Below are positions 12,511-23,904 of a DNA stretch of 64,000 nt, piece by piece. The first letter of the stretch is position 1; every line of letters begins with the position of its first letter. The DNA comes from Enterococcus lacertideformus (GTDB lineage: Bacteria > Bacillota > Bacilli > Lactobacillales > Enterococcaceae), in assembly GCA_015680865.1 (NCBI GenBank), contig JADAKE010000015.1, positions 24,645 through 88,644 of the forward strand, read 5' to 3'. The translations under genes and the position numbers were made by a program. Under the pieces are notes generated by a model. The model was not told the origin of the DNA. It was given only the letters and a program-made list of their open reading frames with translations, and ran no database searches.

Positions 12511-14123
12511 TCGCAGAAGGTGAGATTGTCAAGTGGTTTGTAAAACCAGGTGATACGATCAGCGAAGACGATACTTTATTAGAAGTTCAAAATGATAAAT
12601 CAGTAGAAGAAATTCCCTCGCCGGTAACTGGAACAGTGAAAAACGTATTAGTACCCGAAGGAACCGTAGCCAATGTGGGTGACGTGTTAGTCGAAATTGA
12701 TGCACCGGGTCATGAAGGCAATGGTGAAAGTGGTGATGCAGGAGTGGCTATGACAGAGCAAACACCAGAACATCCAGCAGCTGAACCAACAGAAGGAGCA
12801 ACTAGCTCTGAAGACGGGGTCTTTGAATTTAAATTACCAGACATTGGTGAAGGGATCGCAGAAGGAGAAATTGTAAAATGGTTCGTCAAAGCTGGCGATA
12901 CTATCAATGAAGATGACACATTGCTAGAAGTTCAAAATGATAAATCAGTGGAAGAAATACCTTCGCCAGTAACAGGTACTGTAAAAAATATCCTTGTCTC
13001 AGAAGGAACAGTTGCTAACATAGGAGATGTATTAGTAGAAATCGATGCTCCAGGACATAACAGTGCACCTGCTTCTACTGGTGTGGCAGTTCCAACAGAT
13101 AGCTCAAAAGCTAAAGTTGAAACTTCTGGTTCAGCAAGTGCCGTTGAAGCGGCAAATCCTAACAAACGAGTGTTAGCAATGCCTTCGGTACGCCAATTTG
13201 CTCGTGAAAAAGATGTGGACATCACACAAGTAACGGCAACTGGTAAAGGTGGACGTGTAACAAAAGAAGATGTTGAAAACTATCTATCGGGAAATAGCTC
13301 TAACCAAAGTGCACCTACAAAACAAGAAACCCCAGCTTCAATTGAAAAAACAACTTCTGAAGTAAAAGTTGAAAGCAAACCAGCAGCGCCTGCTAAAGCT
13401 TTCAAATCGAACTTAGGGGAAATGGAAGAGCGTGTAGCAATGACGCCAACGCGTAAAGCGATTGCCAAAGCGATGGTTAATAGCAAACAAACTGCTCCTC
13501 ATGTGACATTGCATGATGAAGTGGAAGTAACAAATCTTTGGGATAACCGTAAGAAATTTAAAGAAATCGCTGCTGCTAATGGAACAAAATTGACATTCTT
13601 GCCATATGTTGTCAAGGCTTTAACAGCAACCGTGAAGAAATTCCCAATTTTAAATGCTTCAATTGATGATGCAAAACAAGAAATCGTTTATAAAAATTAT
13701 TACAATATTGGTATTGCGACAGATACAGATCATGGGTTGTATGTACCGAATGTCAAAGATGCAGATCGCAAAGGAATGTTTGCGATTGCTGATGAGATCA
13801 ATGAGAAAGCAAAACTTGCTCATGATGGCAAATTATCAGCCGAAGATATGCGCAACGGAACGATCACTATTAGTAATATTGGTTCTGTAGGTGGTGGTTG
13901 GTTCACACCAGTAATCAATCACCCTGAAGTAGCTATTTTGGGAGTTGGTACGATTGCGCAACAACCAATCGTAAACGCTGAAGGTGAGATCGTCGTTGGA
14001 CGTGTAATGAAGCTTTCTTTAAGCTTTGACCACCGAATCGTTGATGGAGCAACTGCGCAACAAGCAATGAATAATATCAAACGTCTTTTAGCTTATCCTG
14101 AGTTATTGATGATGGAAGGATGA
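12015..14123 (+). CDS. pdhC: E1 beta C-terminus fused in frame to dihydrolipoamide acetyltransferase E2
   Basis: This is one open frame of about 700 codons. Its first 165 codons encode the C-terminal half of E1 beta; from about 12511 it becomes E2, starting inside lipoyl domain 1 (AEGEIVKWF). The E2 start codon and first dozen residues have been deleted. Two lipoyl domains follow, each with the lipoylated lysine in NDKSVEEI, then a peripheral-subunit-binding domain ([27 protein letters not shown]) and the acetyltransferase core ending [10 protein letters not shown] with the catalytic His and Asp. The E2 core looks intact. Translation would have to begin at an internal codon such as TTG 12015, which lacks a clear ribosome site. 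Confidence 0.85.
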   Translation: MLISSIRSNDLVVFLEHMKLYHSFREEVPDEAYEVPLDKATVTREGTDVSIITYGAMVREAIKAADNLAKENISVEIVDLRTVAPIDVDTIIQSVEKTGRVVFVQEAQRQAGVSAQVISEISERAILSLEAPIGRVAAPDTVFPFGQAESTWLPNATDIEAKVKEIAEGEIVKWFVKPGDTISEDDTLLEVQNDKSVEEIPSPVTGTVKNVLVPEGTVANVGDVLVEIDAPGHEGNGESGDAGVAMTEQTPEHPAAEPTEGATSSEDGVFEFKLPDIGEGIAEGEIVKWFVKAGDTINEDDTLLEVQNDKSVEEIPSPVTGTVKNILVSEGTVANIGDVLVEIDAPGHNSAPASTGVAVPTDSSKAKVETSGSASAVEAANPNKRVLAMPSVRQFAREKDVDITQVTATGKGGRVTKEDVENYLSGNSSNQSAPTKQETPASIEKTTSEVKVESKPAAPAKAFKSNLGEMEERVAMTPTRKAIAKAMVNSKQTAPHVTLHDEVEVTNLWDNRKKFKEIAAANGTKLTFLPYVVKALTATVKKFPILNASIDDAKQEIVYKNYYNIGIATDTDHGLYVPNVKDADRKGMFAIADEINEKAKLAHDGKLSAEDMRNGTITISNIGSVGGGWFTPVINHPEVAILGVGTIAQQPIVNAEGEIVVGRVMKLSLSFDHRIVDGATAQQAMNNIKRLLAYPELLMMEG

Positions 14124-14130
14124 TAAACAA

Positions 14131-15330
14131 ATGGTAGTTGGAGATTTTGCTGTAGAATTATATACAGTTGTAATCGGTGCGGGACCTGGTGGCTATGTAG
14201 CTGCTATCCGTGCTGCTGAAATGGGTCAAAAGGTAGCAATCATTGAAAGAGAATACATTGGGGGAGTGTGTCTAAACGTTGGCTGTATTCCTTCAAAAGC
14301 CTTGATTGCAGCAGGGCATCATTATCAAGAATCACTTGATTCGACCTTATTTGGTGTTACGAGTGAAAATGTCAAACTTGATTTTGCAAAAACGCAAGAC
14401 TGGAAAGACAACAAGGTGGTAAAAACTTTGACATCTGGTGTAGGCTTTTTATTGAAAAAGCATAAAGTTGAAACTATTGAAGGCGAAGCTTTCTTTGTTG
14501 ATGATCATACATTACGTGTCATTCATCCCGATTATGCTCAAACATATTCTTTCAACAATGCGATTATTGCTACTGGTTCACGTCCAATCGAGATTCCTGG
14601 TTTCAAATTCGGTGGACGTGTGTTAGATTCCACTGGAGGCTTGGCATTGAAAGAAGTGCCTAAGAAATTCGTTGTTATCGGTGGCGGTGTTATCGGTTCT
14701 GAACTAGGAGCTGCTTATGCAAATATAGGCGCAGAAGTAACGATTCTTGAAGGCTCCCCTCAAATCTTGCCAACCTATGAAAAAGATTTGGTGAAATTAG
14801 TTGAAGATGATTTCGCTAAAAAAGGTGTAACAGTGGTTACTAATGCAATGGCTAAAGAAGCAGTGGATAATGGCGATAGCGTTACTGTGAAATATTCAGT
14901 TGATGGAAAAGAAGAAACGCTTACAGCTGATTATGTCATGGTTACTGTTGGACGCCGTCCAAATACTGATGATATGGGATTAGAACAAGCTGGTGTTGAA
15001 GTAGGTGAACGTGGATTGATCACAGTCGATAAACAGGGACGTACCAATGTGTCAAATATCTATGCAATCGGTGATGTCGTTCCTGGTGCAGCATTAGCGC
15101 ATAAAGCTAGCTATGAAGCAAAAATTGCTGCTGAAGCAATCTCAAGTAAAAAAGTTGCTGTAGATTATAAAGCAATGCCAGCAGTGGCTTTTACTGATCC
15201 TGAATTAGCTTCTGTTGGAATGACAATCAAAGAAGCAAAAGAGGCAAAAGAGGCAGGAATTGAAGCGACCGCTTATAAGTTCCCGTTCTCAGGAAACGTA
15301 CGCGCGTTATCTCTTGCTAAAACTAGTTGA
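14131..15330 (+). pseudogene. pdhD: dihydrolipoamide dehydrogenase E3, C-terminally truncated
   Basis: E3 reoxidises lipoamide using FAD and NAD+. The FAD-binding [17 protein letters not shown] at residues 16-32, the redox cysteines Cys47 and Cys52 ([14 protein letters not shown]) and the NAD-binding [10 protein letters not shown] are all present. The protein should be about 468 residues, but similarity stops after [10 protein letters not shown] and a stop follows at 15328-15330, giving 399 residues. The missing part is the dimer interface with the catalytic His-Glu pair (HPHPSLGE). Beyond the junction the sequence belongs to an unrelated gene, so a deletion or rearrangement cut the gene. Confidence 0.92.
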
Positions 15331-16537
15331 AACGCCTAGATTAGACAAACTGTTACATAAAGTTCAAAATATAGAGGAAGTTAGTGTAAAGGGAAAAAGT
15401 TTAGTATTAGATGAAATACCTGAATTAGAGAAAAACAGGGAAAGACCAGAGGACCCTGTTACGTACCCTAATCAAATGTTGTATCACCCAGAATCCCCTG
15501 ACCCCGCCCGTGAAGAACTATTACAAAATGACTGGATACTAAAGGGAAGCTCAAGTCCAGAACCAAGCAGATTCCCTGAACAAACGTACCAAACTAATCA
15601 AACATTGATGTTTCATTCAAAAGCACAATTCAAAATTAGAAATTTTTCTAACATTGAGAAATTATTGTGGGTTTTCTTATATGAACATCGTTCAGAAAAG
15701 GTAACTGATAAAGAGTTTTGTAAGAAATACAATTTTTATCTAAATGATATGGTTATTTGTTGCGAAAATAAGAAAAAAATACAAAACAACATAAAAAAAG
15801 CGAAAACAAAAATCTATACGAGTGAGGAGAAACTAGTAGCAGTTGGTGGATATATAAATAAACAAAAAACTATGAGAGGCCTTGCAAAGGAACTTAATGT
15901 ATCGGTGCCTATAATCTCTGGTTGGTACAAAGAACAAGCCTATTTAAAAAAAATAGTTGGTGCAAAGTTAGAAGCGATCAAAGAATTTCAAAATGTGAGA
16001 GGAACAGCATTACCTAAAATATTCCTTAATTCTGCTCTTATCGAATTTTTAAAGCAAAATAATTTATTTATACATGAAAATCAAAAAAGAGAAAACTATG
16101 AAAATGAAGCAATTGGTAGTTATCCTAGTCAACCGTCGCACCTTTTTGAGTCACATGATCCCGATTTCACAAAATTATTATGGATAAGCGACAAAAAAGA
16201 GCCTCGAGAAATCAGTGTTCTACAAAAGAATATGACTCAAGAACAAAAAGACGCAATCATTAAAAATTACCGTGAAGCAAGGGAACAAGGAATGTCTATG
16301 AGAAGCTATGCTAAACGGTTAGGTATTCCTAATAGTAATATGAGACGTTGGGAAAAATATTATGTAAAAAGGAATCCTGAAGCAATCGTTCAGTCTACTT
16401 CAACTATTCGTTTAACCAGTGATGAGATTGAAAAAGCAGATTTTTTGGAGAAAAAGTCATACGGAATAAATCAAAGTCAAAAGATTAGCAAGTGCGTGAG
16501 AAGTAATCATCAAAATACTGTTTTTCTATCTAAGTAA
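15329..16537 (+). pseudogene. 3' fragment of an unrecognised protein with two helix-turn-helix segments
   Basis: This open frame of about 400 codons starts at the break in pdhD and is in a different frame from it; its own 5' end is absent. The product is not recognised. It contains two similar DNA-binding-like stretches: KTMRGLAKELNVSVPIISGW near 15870-15930 and GMSMRSYAKRLGIPNSNMRRW near 16290-16350, each preceded by a charged helix. The middle is proline- and glutamine-rich (EDPVTYPNQMLYHPESPDP), then highly charged. It is probably the tail of a large accessory gene brought next to pdhD by the same event that truncated pdhD. Confidence 0.6.
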
Positions 16538-17164
16538 AATGTAAGTAATCTTGCTTCTGTGTTTATAAAAAGACTTTTCGTTGACTCTATTCAAAAAGTT
16601 ACTAAAGTAGTAACTTCTTCTCTTACTTTTTGTTTGATAAGAAGGACGTTATACAGTCAATATAGAATTATTTATTTACTGGGACTAGACGTGATAAAAA
16701 TAAACTACGTGAAGCTAAAAAGTTAAATTTTACAGAAGAGACAAAGAAAGTTTTTTGACGTAGCATATTTAAAGTGAGGGAGATTCTAAAGTTTGCAGTG
16801 AACGATCAGTACAGGCTGTTTACCTAGTAATCTTAGACATGAGTAATAATTTTATAATATCTAATTAAAGCTTATTGTTACATATACGAAAAAAATGAGA
16901 AAGGGTAGAATGGGGATATTTACAATAAACTTTTTAGAAAAAATATCGGTGGGAATAGATAAACAGGATGGCAAAAGAGTAATTAGTTAATAAAAATCTA
17001 TTTATCTAATAAGAAAATGTGGTTACTGGAGTCTTTGACCACTCAACTTTTAATTTTTTATTCACCATAATTGTGTTATGTAAACTTATAAAATGGAAAC
17101 TATTTGGTGTAGCATTGTTACTTATGTTACACTATTTTTGACTATAAGAATAGGAGCATAAGGG
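16538..17164. other. non-coding or decayed stretch
   Basis: There is no intact gene. A short open stretch at about 16671-16758 (TGTRRDKNKLREAKKLNF) may be decayed coding sequence. A TTACT-AGTAA inverted repeat lies near 16599-16612, and a promoter-like TATGTTACACTAT lies at about 17123-17135 ahead of the next gene. Confidence 0.4.
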
Positions 17165-17440
17165 ATGAAAGAATATCAGTATCCACTTGATTTGGATTGG
17201 ACAATAAATGAGATGGTAACCGTAATGGATATGTGGGAAACTTTAGAAATGGCTTATGAAAAAGGTATCGATAATGTCAAATTTTTGAAAACCTATCAGC
17301 GCTTTAAAACAGTTGTTCCGTCAATTGGTGAAGAAAAGAAATTAAGTAAATCATTTGAGCAAATTTCAGGTTATTCATTATATCAAGCAGTTCAGGAAGC
17401 AAAAAAGAACAATAAAAAAATCTTAAAAATGGAGGAATGA
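17165..17440 (+). CDS. UPF0223 family protein (YktA-like)
   Basis: This is a 91-residue soluble protein of the UPF0223 family, recognised from YQYPLDLDWTINEMV at the start and YSLYQAVQEAKK near the end. Its function is unknown. The start is supported by AGGAG 14 bases upstream and AAGGG close to the ATG. It lies four bases ahead of the inositol-phosphatase gene, the same order as yktA-yktC neighbours in Bacillus, so the two are probably cotranscribed. Confidence 0.88.
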   Translation: MKEYQYPLDLDWTINEMVTVMDMWETLEMAYEKGIDNVKFLKTYQRFKTVVPSIGEEKKLSKSFEQISGYSLYQAVQEAKKNNKKILKMEE

Positions 17441-17444
17441 AAAA

Positions 17445-18224
17445 ATGGATAATAGTGAACTGATCAAGTTGATCAAACTTTGGCTTCATGAAGCTGGACG
17501 CAAGATTAGAAAAGTGCAAGAGAAAACGCTGACGATTGACCAAAAAAAAGACCGTAAAGATCTAGTAACTAATGTAGATCGTGAAATACAAGCTTTTTTG
17601 ATTAGACATATACACGCCTATAATCCTGAATCAAAAATACTTGCAGAAGAAGAAGGATATAGTGAATTAGACGATTTCACAGGGCAAGTCTTTGTCGTGG
17701 ATCCTATAGATGGCACACTAAACTTTGTGCTGGAACAAGAAAATTTTTGTATCATGCTAGGTGTTTATGAAAATGGCGTGGGACAACTGGGGTTTATTTA
17801 TGATGTGATGACAGAAACACTTTATTGGGGTGGGAAAAAATTAGGAGTTTATAAAAATGATCAATTATTACCTAGACCACAAAATCAAAAATTAGAAGAC
17901 GGATTGATAGGAGTAAATGGCTATCTCTTTAGTTATAATCGTTGGAATATCCGTACGATTGGTGAAAAAAGTATGGGTGTCCGGATTTATGGATGTGCTG
18001 GTATTGAATTGATTGCATTGATAAAAGGAAAACATGTGGGATATATTGCTAATCTAAGCCCTTGGGATTATGGTGCCGGCAATGTTTTGTTGGAAGAATT
18101 GGGGCTGAAATATAGTGGGCTGTCAGGCGAAAAACTAAAATTTCATGGTAGGGAATATTATTTAGCAGCAACGCCTCAAGCCTACGAAGAAATACGCATA
18201 CTAATTGATACTACACCCAATTAA
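17445..18224 (+). CDS. inositol monophosphatase family protein
   Basis: This is an Mg2+-dependent sugar or inositol phosphate phosphatase of the SuhB/YktC type. The metal-binding residues are visible: Glu69/Glu70 (LAEEEGY), Asp86 and Asp89 in VVDPIDGTLNF, and the late Asp in SPWDYGAGNVLLEELG. The 259-residue length is normal. A good ribosome site (GGAGGAATG) overlaps the end of the upstream UPF0223 gene. The exact substrate is not determined by sequence; possibilities include inositol-1-phosphate, fructose-1,6-bisphosphate or NADP. Confidence 0.92.
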   Translation: MDNSELIKLIKLWLHEAGRKIRKVQEKTLTIDQKKDRKDLVTNVDREIQAFLIRHIHAYNPESKILAEEEGYSELDDFTGQVFVVDPIDGTLNFVLEQENFCIMLGVYENGVGQLGFIYDVMTETLYWGGKKLGVYKNDQLLPRPQNQKLEDGLIGVNGYLFSYNRWNIRTIGEKSMGVRIYGCAGIELIALIKGKHVGYIANLSPWDYGAGNVLLEELGLKYSGLSGEKLKFHGREYYLAATPQAYEEIRILIDTTPN

Positions 18225-18381
18225 AAAGGACAAATCTGTTCATTCAAATAGAAAAGGGCTAAAATATTAATTTTTGCAAAAAAATGAAAACATTTCACTA
18301 TATTTCATGAAAAAAATCTGCTATAATAAAAAGTCGAGTAAAATTGCACTGTCAGAAAGAACTGAGAAGGAGTTAGTTACA

Positions 18382-20211
<1,830 letters not shown>

Positions 20212-20228
20212 TTAATGACGAATTTGTA

Positions 20229-20262
20229 AGAGCCGGCTGAGTGATTATATTGAGCTGGCTCT
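20229..20262 (+). terminator. rho-independent terminator of typA
   Basis: AGAGCCGGCT pairs with AGCTGGCTCT around an AT-rich loop, with one G-T type mismatch, and is followed by six T residues shortly after the typA stop. Confidence 0.85.
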
Positions 20263-20511
20263 TTTTTATTTCTGTGGAGAAGTTAATAAAAAAGCAAAGA
20301 AAAATTCAATAAAAACGCTAATAGTTTTTTTAAAGATTTTTAGAAGACTTAAGCCGAGGTGTCTTTTGTTTCACATTCATCATTAGTTTCACAAATAGTA
20401 TGGTTGTTCTTCTGAGAAATGAGCAGTAAAATAAATTTGGTAGTATTTTATTTATAGAAAAATAGAATGCGTGATAGATTTGAGTCAAATCACTAAAAAA
20501 GTAGGGATAAC

Positions 20512-22263
20512 ATGAGTGAGGTATTAAAAGAATATTTTGGTTATGAGGCATTTCGTCCTGGCCAAAAAGAAATCATCCAAAAAGTACTTGACGAAGAAGA
20601 TGTCCTTGGAATCATGCCAACTGGAAGTGGGAAATCGATTTGTTATCAGCTGCCAGCACTGATGCTGGAGGGCTTGACGATTGTTATTTCCCCATTGATC
20701 TCGTTAATGAAAGATCAAGTGGATGCTGCTAATCAATTGGGTATCTCTGCAACTTTTATTAATAGCTCTTTAGATAGCTATGAAACAGCCCAGCGGTTTC
20801 GTTTATTAGATCAACAGCGGATCCAATTGTTGTATGTCGCTCCTGAACGATTTATCATGTCTGATTTTATTCAGTCACTAAATCAATGGAACCTTCAAGT
20901 GATTGCGATCGATGAAGCTCATTGTATTTCACAATGGGGTCATGATTTTCGTCCAAGCTATTTACAGATGGCACAAACGTTAAATCAATTAGCGCATCGT
21001 CCAGTCGTTATTGCCCTAACTGCTACTGCCACTGTGCCTGTAGCTGAAGACATCAAAAGACTGTTAAAGATTCCATCTGAAAATCATATCCAAACTGGTT
21101 TTTCGCGGGAAAACCTCCGTTTACAGGTAGTAAAAGACCAGAAGAAAGAACAATATTTAATTGAATATTTACGGATCAATCAAAAACAATCGGTGATTAT
21201 CTATGCGGCGACTCGCAAAGAAGTGGACCATATCTATCATTTGTTAACAAAATTCCATTTTAAGGTCGGACGCTATCACGGTGGGATGAGCGAAAATCAG
21301 CGTACAGAAGTACAAGAAGATTTTTTGTATGATCGCATAGAACTATTAGTTGCTACGAATGCTTTTGGTATGGGAATCAATAAAAGCAATATTCGTTTCG
21401 TCATCCACTATCAAATCCCGGGTTCGTTGGAAGCTTATTACCAAGAAGCAGGACGCGCTGGACGAGATGGGCTTTTAAGTGAAGCAGTTTTATTATTTGC
21501 TCCTCAAGATATCAAGGTTCAGAAATTTTTTATTCAACAATCGCAACGTGAAGAAGCACAAAAACAAAAAGAATATGAAAAATTAAAAGCGATGACTGAA
21601 TATGTCTACATTGAATCTTGTTTGCAACAATATATCCTGGCTTATTTTGGTGAAAAAAGTCTTCCCTGTGAAAGATGTGGAAACTGCTTAGACGAGCGAG
21701 AGTTAGTTGATGTGACGACTGAGACACAAATGGTTTTATCTTGCTTAAAGCGTATGGGTGAAATTTATGGTAAACAATTATTAATGAAGGTGTTAGCTGG
21801 TTCTAAGGAACAGAAAGTGAGATCTCTAGGGTTTGAAAACTTAACCACATATGGATTATTAAAAAAATGGACACAAAAAGATATCTTACAATTAATTGAA
21901 TATCTAATATCTGGTGGCTATTTGCTTTCGATGAATGGAGAGTACCCAATATTGAAAGTAACAGAGCTTGGTATCAACGTGTTAAAAGGTAAACAAAAAG
22001 TATTTAAGAAAGAAGCGAAAAAAGTGCAGCAGCTTTCTGACGAGACATCAGATACTTTATTTGAAGCGTTGAGAGAACTACGTACTGATTTAGCTGTTGA
22101 AGCTGGGGTACCTCCATATGTCGTTTTTTCTGATGCAACCCTAAAAGAAATGAGTCAAATTCGACCAAAAGATCGGCTATCTTTGTTACAAATAAAAGGT
22201 GTGGGTCAGAGTAAATTGGATAAATATGGTGAGGCATTTTTGGCTGTCATACAGGCAGAATAA
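20512..22263 (+). CDS. recQ: ATP-dependent DNA helicase RecQ
   Basis: This is a 3'-5' DNA helicase of recombination and repair. Walker A is TGSGKS with Lys41, the DEAH box is at 134-137, and the zinc-binding cysteines of the RQC region are Cys370, Cys386, Cys389 and Cys392 (CERCGNC). An HRDC domain closes the protein (LFEALRELRTDLAVEAGVPP, LQIKGVGQSKLDKYG). At 583 residues it is near family length and intact. The ribosome site (GTAGGGAT) is modest. The upstream 250 bases after the typA terminator hold no gene. Confidence 0.94.
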   Translation: MSEVLKEYFGYEAFRPGQKEIIQKVLDEEDVLGIMPTGSGKSICYQLPALMLEGLTIVISPLISLMKDQVDAANQLGISATFINSSLDSYETAQRFRLLDQQRIQLLYVAPERFIMSDFIQSLNQWNLQVIAIDEAHCISQWGHDFRPSYLQMAQTLNQLAHRPVVIALTATATVPVAEDIKRLLKIPSENHIQTGFSRENLRLQVVKDQKKEQYLIEYLRINQKQSVIIYAATRKEVDHIYHLLTKFHFKVGRYHGGMSENQRTEVQEDFLYDRIELLVATNAFGMGINKSNIRFVIHYQIPGSLEAYYQEAGRAGRDGLLSEAVLLFAPQDIKVQKFFIQQSQREEAQKQKEYEKLKAMTEYVYIESCLQQYILAYFGEKSLPCERCGNCLDERELVDVTTETQMVLSCLKRMGEIYGKQLLMKVLAGSKEQKVRSLGFENLTTYGLLKKWTQKDILQLIEYLISGGYLLSMNGEYPILKVTELGINVLKGKQKVFKKEAKKVQQLSDETSDTLFEALRELRTDLAVEAGVPPYVVFSDATLKEMSQIRPKDRLSLLQIKGVGQSKLDKYGEAFLAVIQAE

Positions 22264-22412
22264 ACAATTACTTGGTACATTTCTGTCTGTGCATATATAA
22301 GGTATTCAAATAGTAAAAAAACAGAAAATTACCAATAGAAAACTGGGAATTTTCCCCGTTAGAATTTCAAGTATGTTATAATAAATAAACGTTAGAATGG
22401 GGGTAGTCGTAG

Positions 22413-22715
22413 ATGGATTCTCTGTCAAACGAATTTGCGGTTCAAGTGTTAAAGGATGAAGCAGAACGAATCAAACGCTTGATCAAAAATCAAAAAAATA
22501 GTCTTTGTATCTCACAATGCAAGGCGTTTGAAGAAGTAGTAGATACACAAATGTATGGCTTCTCACAGCAAGTCGGATTTGCGATTCGTGTGGGAATAAT
22601 TGATAAAACTGAAGGTCAGCTATTGCTGAGTGAATTAGAGCGTGAACTGAACCGATTATATAGTGAAGTTTACCAAGAAAATTACGATAAAAAAGAAATT
22701 GGCAAGGAGGAATAA
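22413..22715 (+). CDS. ylaN: YlaN family protein (UPF0358)
   Basis: This 100-residue cytoplasmic protein is recognised from EFAVQVLKDEAERIKRLI and CKAFEEVVDTQMYGFSQQV. In Bacillus subtilis YlaN has been linked to iron homeostasis through Fur, and it is essential there in some conditions. A TATAAT at 22377-22382 and a GGGGG ribosome site precede the ATG. The gene lies two bases ahead of ftsW, as in Bacillus (ylaN-ftsW-pycA), so cotranscription is likely. Confidence 0.9.
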   Translation: MDSLSNEFAVQVLKDEAERIKRLIKNQKNSLCISQCKAFEEVVDTQMYGFSQQVGFAIRVGIIDKTEGQLLLSELERELNRLYSEVYQENYDKKEIGKEE

Positions 22716-22717
22716 AC

Positions 22718-23884
22718 TTGCCTAAGAAAGTAAAAAAAAGGCATTTATTAAATTATAGTATTTTGATCCCTTATTTGATTTTATGTATTGTGGGATTGAT
22801 CATGGTTTATAGCTCATCATCTTATTTGTTATTAGAAACTGGAAATAGCCCAACTGCTTCTTTTTTCAACCAAAGTTTATTTTGGGTAATTAGTTTGGTT
22901 GCTATTGGTTTTCTTTATAAAATGAAAACAGAGGTACTGAAAAATCAACGATTGATTATGGCAGCGATAGCTGTGCTGACTATTTTACTTTTGATTGTTT
23001 TATTTTTTGGAGAAGAAAGAAACGGAGCAAAAGGTTGGCTTCAAATTGCGGGATTTTCGATTCAACCAGCAGAATACTTAAAAATCATTGTGATCTGGTA
23101 CTTAGCATTGACGTTATCTAAACGACAAAAAAGCATTCAAAAAGATTTTGTGCCAACAGTTAAAAGACCAATGTTACTAGTACTTGCCCTTACAGCATTA
23201 GTTGCTATCTTACCTGACTTCGGGAATGCTACAGTCATCTTTTTGATCATTTTAGTCTTGCTTTTAGCAAGTGGCATCAATTATGTGTATACTTTGATTG
23301 TCGGCTTTGGTGGAGTTGGTTTAAGTATCTTAGCGATTTGGCTAATCAATATTACGCATGGGAAATTTTTCCCTGGGCGCTTACAGTATGTATATAACCG
23401 ATTTGCTATTTTCCAGAATCCTTTTTCTGATGAATTAAACAAAGGTCATCAATTAGTCAATGGTTACTACGCGATGTTTAATGGCGGTCTTTTTGGCAGA
23501 GGATTAGGAAATAGCATCCAGAAAAAAGGTTTTTTACAAGAAGCCCAAACGGATTTTATTTATGCCATTGTGGTGGAAGAGTTAGGTGTGATCATGGGGA
23601 TTTTGATCCTTGCCTTACTATTTTTTATGATTGCTCGTATTATTTTAGTAGGTATCCGCTCAAAAGATCCTTTTAATTCTTTGTTATGTATCGGAATCGG
23701 CGCAATGTTTCTGATTCAAGTGTTTGTCAATCTTGGAGGAATCACGGGTGTGATCCCTTTGACAGGGATCACATTCCCGTTTTTGAGTCAAGGTGGCTCT
23801 AGTTTATTGATGCTATCCATATGTATTGGGTTTGTATTGAACGTTAGTGCAGATGAAAAACGTAAAAGTTTAGGTTTATACTAA
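22718..23884 (+). CDS. ftsW: FtsW/RodA/SpoVE family cell-wall polymerase, FtsW by position
   Basis: This is a multi-pass membrane SEDS glycosyltransferase that polymerises septal peptidoglycan with a class B penicillin-binding protein. About ten hydrophobic segments are visible, with the family signatures NGGLFGRGLGNS, KKGFLQEAQTDFIYAI and the closing TGITFPFLSQGGSS. The start is TTG 22718, with AGGAGGAAT seven bases upstream, two bases after ylaN. It is 388 residues and intact. FtsW rather than RodA is assigned from the ylaN-ftsW-pyc gene order. Confidence 0.93.
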   Translation: MPKKVKKRHLLNYSILIPYLILCIVGLIMVYSSSSYLLLETGNSPTASFFNQSLFWVISLVAIGFLYKMKTEVLKNQRLIMAAIAVLTILLLIVLFFGEERNGAKGWLQIAGFSIQPAEYLKIIVIWYLALTLSKRQKSIQKDFVPTVKRPMLLVLALTALVAILPDFGNATVIFLIILVLLLASGINYVYTLIVGFGGVGLSILAIWLINITHGKFFPGRLQYVYNRFAIFQNPFSDELNKGHQLVNGYYAMFNGGLFGRGLGNSIQKKGFLQEAQTDFIYAIVVEELGVIMGILILALLFFMIARIILVGIRSKDPFNSLLCIGIGAMFLIQVFVNLGGITGVIPLTGITFPFLSQGGSSLLMLSICIGFVLNVSADEKRKSLGLY

Positions 23885-23904
23885 AAAGATTTAGGAGTGG
23901 TTCG

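Noticed and set aside
13280..13486. Minus-strand frames across the E2 linker region
   Set aside because: Shadows of the acetyltransferase gene, without ribosome sites.
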